From NCBI GenBank assembly GCA_028869175.1, contig JAGWTB010000006.1:1-56319 (forward strand): a stretch of DNA of 56,319 nt, read 5' to 3'. This document shows, piece by piece, positions 52,932-56,319 of this stretch (positions within the stretch are counted from its first letter, which is position 1; the number at the start of each line of letters is the position of its first letter). The stretch is from Sphingomonadales bacterium. GTDB taxonomy: Bacteria > Pseudomonadota > Alphaproteobacteria > Sphingomonadales > Sphingomonadaceae. The translations under genes and the position numbers were made by a program. The notes beneath the pieces were generated by a model that did no database searches, was not told where the DNA came from, and was given only the letters and a program-made list of their open reading frames with translations.

Positions 52932-53665
52932 CCGCCCACCAGCCCGGTCCTCAGCGGCACCGCCCAGTCCATCCGACCGTTGGCCTCGGCCCGCGCTGCC
53001 GCTGCGCGGTGGTCATATTCGACGGCAACCAGATCGACGGCGACGTCGTCCGCCTGACCAGTCAGGATGGCATAGCGCGCATGGGTGGAGCCAAGTTCCA
53101 TGCGGTGAACATGTGGATATTCCCAGGCATAGGCTGGCAGGCCGACGCTGCCGGGGTTGAACACCCGCCGTCCGTCCGCCAGCGCGACATGGCGCGGCAG
53201 ATGTGAATGGCCGCAGGCGATGACATGGCTGCCGCGCGGGCCAACCATGGCGGCGATTTCGTGGACATGGGCATCGCGGATCAGGTCCGGCTCCACCCGG
53301 TGCATCAGGTAGTGGATATCGTCATCGGGATTGCCGTGGCACAGATAGACATCCTCGCGCCATTGCAGCGTAGCAGGCAGACGCGCGAGCCAATCGAGGT
53401 GATGGCGGCCCAGTTCAGCCAGCGCGTGGCTGTCCGAACGCCCCATCTCCGCCGAATCCGCGGTGACCAGTTCGCGGTCGTGGTTCCCGGCAATCGTCAC
53501 CCAGTCCTGCGCCATCAGGAAATCCGCCGTCTCGCGCGGCCAGAGCGGGCCGGAGAGGATGTCTCCGAGATTGATGAACTCCCGGCAACCCCGCGCCCGC
53601 GCATCGGCGACCACGGCTTCCAGCGCGGGCAGGTTGCCGTGAATGTCGGACAGCACGGCGATCAT
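52928..53665 (-). CDS. Metallophosphoesterase (calcineurin-like)
   Basis: A 245-aa YfcE-like phosphoesterase. Metal motifs in order: DIHGN (7-11), GDILSGP, GNHD (AGNHDRE), and GHSH (CGHSHLPRH), plus NPGSVG. Members hydrolyse phosphodiesters or dinucleoside polyphosphates such as Ap4A. Its ATG overlaps the stop of the upstream membrane protein as ATGA (53662-53665). Confidence 0.92.
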   Translation of the reverse strand: MIAVLSDIHGNLPALEAVVADARARGCREFINLGDILSGPLWPRETADFLMAQDWVTIAGNHDRELVTADSAEMGRSDSHALAELGRHHLDWLARLPATLQWREDVYLCHGNPDDDIHYLMHRVEPDLIRDAHVHEIAAMVGPRGSHVIACGHSHLPRHVALADGRRVFNPGSVGLPAYAWEYPHVHRMELGSTHARYAILTGQADDVAVDLVAVEYDHRAAAARAEANGRMDWAVPLRTGLVGG

Positions 53666-54459
53666 GGAGCGAAGACTATCGTCGGCCCGAGCACCAGCGC
53701 AAAGGCGAGCGTCGCCGCAACGCCAAGTCCAATCAGCGGCCAGTTGCGACCAATGACGAAGGGTTTTGCCCCCGCCCCGGCGCGGGCCGAATAGCCGATG
53801 GAGATCATCCCCGCCTTCCCCCCGAAACTCGCCGCCGCCGCCGAGGCGAGCGTGATGAACAAGCCGACGGGATTGGGCAGGCTCGCCGCCACCGCCGCCA
53901 CGCAGATCACGGCGTAGAACACATGGGCCACGGAACGGCGGGCGGTCCTGGTGTCTTCGCCCTGCCCCACCATGGTTCCCAGCGCGGCGATGCCCGCCTT
54001 GACCAGCAACCAGTAGGCAATGCCGCCGCCCAGTGCGAAAGCTGCACGCCACACCAGCGGATACGGCAGCGGACCGATACCGCCGCCTTTGTCCGGCCCC
54101 AGATCGCCGATCCCGGAAACACCGGAGAACAGGAAATAGCCTGAGGCCGAAAAGGCCAGACACAGCCAGACATACCAGCCGATCAGCCGCGGCAGATCGC
54201 CCCTGAGCCGGCGCCACACCCGCCAGGCGACCAGTGCCAGCACCGCGTCCATGCCCATCCCCGCCAGCGCGACCAGCCGCCGCGCCATGTCACCGGAACT
54301 GTCACACTCGACATAGAACGCGCCAAGTTCCCGCAGCTTGCCGCCGGTGGCGAGGCACATAGCGGCGTGCCCGCCGATCTCGTGCGCCATGGTCAGCAGC
54401 GGCATCAGCAGCAGGGCCAGTCCCGCCACGGTCCATCGATCAACCCGTTGCTCACCCAC
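53662..54459 (-). CDS. Integral membrane protein, metalloprotease-like (M50-type suspected)
   Basis: A 265-aa protein with about six hydrophobic segments. TM1 carries LTMAHEIGGHAAMCLATGG, which resembles the M50 HELGH motif but has one extra glycine (HEIGGH), so zinc binding is uncertain. Other loops have CDSSGD and SIGYSARAG. GTG 54459 follows AAGG and is the best start. It sits 20 bp after the TIGR04222 gene and is coupled to the phosphoesterase. Function unknown. Confidence 0.7.
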   Translation of the reverse strand: MGEQRVDRWTVAGLALLLMPLLTMAHEIGGHAAMCLATGGKLRELGAFYVECDSSGDMARRLVALAGMGMDAVLALVAWRVWRRLRGDLPRLIGWYVWLCLAFSASGYFLFSGVSGIGDLGPDKGGGIGPLPYPLVWRAAFALGGGIAYWLLVKAGIAALGTMVGQGEDTRTARRSVAHVFYAVICVAAVAASLPNPVGLFITLASAAAASFGGKAGMISIGYSARAGAGAKPFVIGRNWPLIGLGVAATLAFALVLGPTIVFAP

Positions 54460-54479
54460 CAAGGCCTTGTCCCTTCCCG

Positions 54480-55304
54480 TCAACTGCCGCACCCGCCGCA
54501 CCCGCCGCCGCCGCAGCCACCATCGCCGCCGCTGTCGGACGAGCCGCCATCGCCGCTGCCTCCCTGGCTGCGCATGCGGTGAAAGTCTGACAGCGATGAT
54601 CCCGCCAGCACCGCCGTACCGAACAGCGCCACAGCCAGGCCGGCTTCCTCCTGCCGGTGCGCGCTGCGCATCCGCTCGGCCGACCGCCGCGCTTCGATCA
54701 CCACCGCCTGACCGGCGCGGGTAAACGGGCGGGCGGTGACGAAGCGGATAATACCGCAAGCTGCGGTGACGACGAGCGCCATGGTCAGGAAGCCAACCGG
54801 CCGGTCACGCATGGTGCCCACGCCCCATTTGGCTGCACCGAACAGGAACAATGCGCCGTACGGCATGACTTGCCAGAACCGGTGCTGCGCCCGCGAGGCG
54901 GCGTCCATCAACAGGCCCCGGCGCACCAGCCGGGCGTCGATCACCGAGGCTTCGTCCTGCAGCGCGGCGACCGCATCCTTCCACTTGGCCGGCGAAGCGA
55001 GGGCCAGCACCCGGCGCTCTGCGGCAGAACGCTGCGCGGGGGTTGGCCGCATCCGCAGTGCGCCCTTGTCCGTCAGTTCGATCTCGCGCTCGGCCATGAG
55101 GTGGGTGATGGTCGCTTCGGCGAGCCGCACGCGGCCGCACGCGAGATAGGCCAGTTCGTCGGCTCCGGTGACCAGGCCGCCGCCGCTGCCATCGGGCCGC
55201 AACCATTCGGCGAGCAGGAAGCCCGCCATGACCGCGATGACGAACAGCACGGCATAAAGCAGCAGGAACGGCCCGCCCATCATGTCCAGTGGCCCCAGTC
55301 CCAT
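54480..55304 (-). CDS. TIGR04222-type membrane protein with Gly-Cys-rich tail
   Basis: A 274-aa protein: N-terminal TM (LLLYAVLFVIAVMAGFLLAEWL), a cytoplasmic central part (ELAYLACGRVRLAEATI, typical of TIGR04222 membrane proteins), two further TM segments, and a C-terminal run of Gly/Ser ending GGCGGGGCGGCGS. Its ATG overlaps the stop of the GRDP-like gene as TGATG (55302-55306). TIGR04222 proteins are of unknown function and this tail is a hallmark of the family. Confidence 0.82.
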   Translation of the reverse strand: MGLGPLDMMGGPFLLLYAVLFVIAVMAGFLLAEWLRPDGSGGGLVTGADELAYLACGRVRLAEATITHLMAEREIELTDKGALRMRPTPAQRSAAERRVLALASPAKWKDAVAALQDEASVIDARLVRRGLLMDAASRAQHRFWQVMPYGALFLFGAAKWGVGTMRDRPVGFLTMALVVTAACGIIRFVTARPFTRAGQAVVIEARRSAERMRSAHRQEEAGLAVALFGTAVLAGSSLSDFHRMRSQGGSGDGGSSDSGGDGGCGGGGCGGCGS

Positions 55305-55867
55305 CACCCCATGCTCCACGCCGCCAAGAACCCCAGCGCCATACAAAGCACACAGAGCGCCCCCAACGCCAGTCTTGTCAGCACTACCCCGTCACGCGGA
55401 TGGACGCGGCGGGCGCGCGGATCGTCCAGCAACCGGCGGCGCGCGTCTGGCCAGATTGCGGCAGGCGGCGCCGCGCCGAAGGCTGCCTGATAGGCGGCTA
55501 GGGTGCAGGCATACTGTTCAAAGAACCGCGCGCGCTCGCCCGGGCCGCCTGCGGTCGGCCCGTGGTGCAGATCGCCCCCCAGCACATGCGGGCAGAAGCG
55601 CTGCCAGTAATCGCGGCTGTAGCTCAGATGCAGGTGCCAGGCCTGATCGACCGCATCGGACGGGGTAACCTCCTGCCCCGCAGTCATGGCAAGGAAGCAG
55701 AACCGGCGATATTCCTCGATCACCGTTGCGGCGAATGCATCGCTCCAGCCGTTCTCCCGCGCCAGTCGCTGCGCGAAGGACATTGCTGCGCCGGGAATGC
55801 CGAAATCATGCGAAACGATGGCCTGCCAGACCGGATGGTCACGCGTGGAGGCAGGGAGGCAATCCAT
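55304..55867 (-). CDS. GRDP-like (glycine-rich-domain-protein-like) protein
   Basis: A 187-aa protein. The diagnostic block is EEYRRFCFLAMTAGQEVTPSDAVDQAWHLHLSYSRDYW, followed by HVLGGDLHHGPTAGG and YACTLAAYQAAFG. A single C-terminal TM (RLALGALCVLCMALGFLAAW) anchors it. ATG 55867 (MDCLPASTRDH) is chosen over an upstream TTG. It is translationally coupled to the TIGR04222 gene, so the two probably act together; function unknown. Confidence 0.8.
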   Translation of the reverse strand: MDCLPASTRDHPVWQAIVSHDFGIPGAAMSFAQRLARENGWSDAFAATVIEEYRRFCFLAMTAGQEVTPSDAVDQAWHLHLSYSRDYWQRFCPHVLGGDLHHGPTAGGPGERARFFEQYACTLAAYQAAFGAAPPAAIWPDARRRLLDDPRARRVHPRDGVVLTRLALGALCVLCMALGFLAAWSMG

Positions 55868-55900
55868 CACCGGGCCTGTAGCAGCCCGCAAGCCGGTCGC

Positions 55901-56319
55901 CTACTCTGCCCAGCCCTCGCCGACGATCAGCCGCTCCGCGTTCCATCCGGGCACGGCGGGTGGTCGCATGGGGACCATGAAACGCGCGCCGCGCTTGCCG
56001 TCTTCGCCAACGGGTCGCTCGATCTCGATGACGTCGCCCGCGCCGAAGTTCTCGACTGCGATGCAGGTGCCCAGCAGGGTGCCATCGGGCGATTGTGCGC
56101 GCAGGCCGATCAGGTCGGCGTGGTAGTATTCGCCCTCTTCCAGCGGCGGCATGGCCGAACGCGGCACGGTGAGCGCGGTACCGCGCAGCCGCTCTGCGGC
56201 GGTGCGGTCGGCCACTTCGGCAAAGCGGGCAATGGCACCGCCCTTGCCGTCATCTTTCAGTTTTTCGACTGTCAGGCTGGAATCGTTGAAGGCGCGGTAG
56301 CGCTTGAGCGCCGCCACGC
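55901..56319 (-). CDS. rimM: Ribosome maturation factor RimM (5' end outside window)
   Basis: 139 residues of RimM are visible: the N-terminal barrel (KRYRAFNDSSLTVEKLKDDGKGGAIARFAEVADRTAAERLRGTALTVP) and the PRC-barrel end (GEYYHADLIGLRA, VPMRPPAVPGWNAERLIV). It assists 30S head assembly near S19. The start lies beyond the right edge. In most bacteria trmD follows directly; here five other genes and a toxin-antitoxin pair intervene or follow. Confidence 0.9.
   Translation of the reverse strand, partial: VAALKRYRAFNDSSLTVEKLKDDGKGGAIARFAEVADRTAAERLRGTALTVPRSAMPPLEEGEYYHADLIGLRAQSPDGTLLGTCIAVENFGAGDVIEIERPVGEDGKRGARFMVPMRPPAVPGWNAERLIVGEGWAE

Noticed and set aside
53662..54459. Firm call of an M50 site-2 protease
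   Set aside because: The motif is HEIGGH with one residue too many for HExxH, and no second zinc-ligand motif is clear.

Overview
The window is GC-rich chromosomal DNA from an alphaproteobacterium, most likely a sphingomonad (Novosphingobium/Sphingobium-like). This rests on the style of the housekeeping proteins (LepA, DnaN, FabD/FabG, Mpl, S6-S18-L9, L19/TrmD/RimM), the abundance of 2OG-Fe dioxygenases, and several families of short palindromic intergenic repeats of a kind I associate with sphingomonads. No rRNA, tRNA, CRISPR array, complete insertion sequence or replication origin was seen.

Layout. (1) Positions 1-20.9 kb are accessory and rich in oxygenases: an SMP-30 lactonase-like gene and a cytochrome P450, a DHA2-type exporter, four TfdA/TauD-type dioxygenase paralogues on the minus strand (6478-12179) interleaved with a spermidine-synthase-like methyltransferase and a metallo-beta-lactamase-fold hydrolase, a TetR regulator, an exported caspase-like protein, a CmcJ/NvfI-type oxygenase, a phytanoyl-CoA dioxygenase-like gene coupled to a TylF-like methyltransferase, and a Rieske oxygenase / SnoaL-like / TetR operon. 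This looks like degradation or tailoring of a complex organic substrate, with export and local control; the substrate is unknown. (2) Embedded at about 2.5-4.4 kb, between the P450 and the exporter, is a lower-GC insert: a 485-aa reverse transcriptase of the 'unknown group'/DRT antiphage type, preceded by about 470 bp without a conventional gene. That leader carries a very stable hairpin and one frame open for 402 nt without an ATG. It is the best candidate in the window for an unusual system. (3) A second lower-GC insert at 21.7-23.7 kb is a type II restriction-modification pair (C5-cytosine methyltransferase and PD-(D/E)XK nuclease, ATGA-coupled).

(4) From 24 to 48 kb the content is largely core: lepA, two tandem PAS-GGDEF-EAL-PilZ proteins, a ferredoxin-NADP reductase-like flavoprotein, two tail-to-tail acyltransferases, dnaN, fabG-fabD, an LD-carboxypeptidase and mpl (peptidoglycan recycling), an exported esterase, a methyltransferase, the rpsF-rpsR-rplI operon with a likely S6:S18 leader and a clear terminator, amn, an alpha/beta hydrolase and asd. 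(5) From 48 to 56.3 kb, all on the minus strand, are an exported prolyl-oligopeptidase-type dipeptidyl peptidase and the rimM...trmD-rplS locus. The usual rimM-trmD adjacency is interrupted by about 3.8 kb: a GRDP-like / TIGR04222 / membrane protein / phosphoesterase run, then an AbrB-VapC toxin-antitoxin pair with its own promoter-operator, whose toxin stop codon abuts the trmD start.

Inverted-repeat, REPIN-like elements of at least four sequence families sit in intergenic gaps, often between convergent genes or just downstream of genes.
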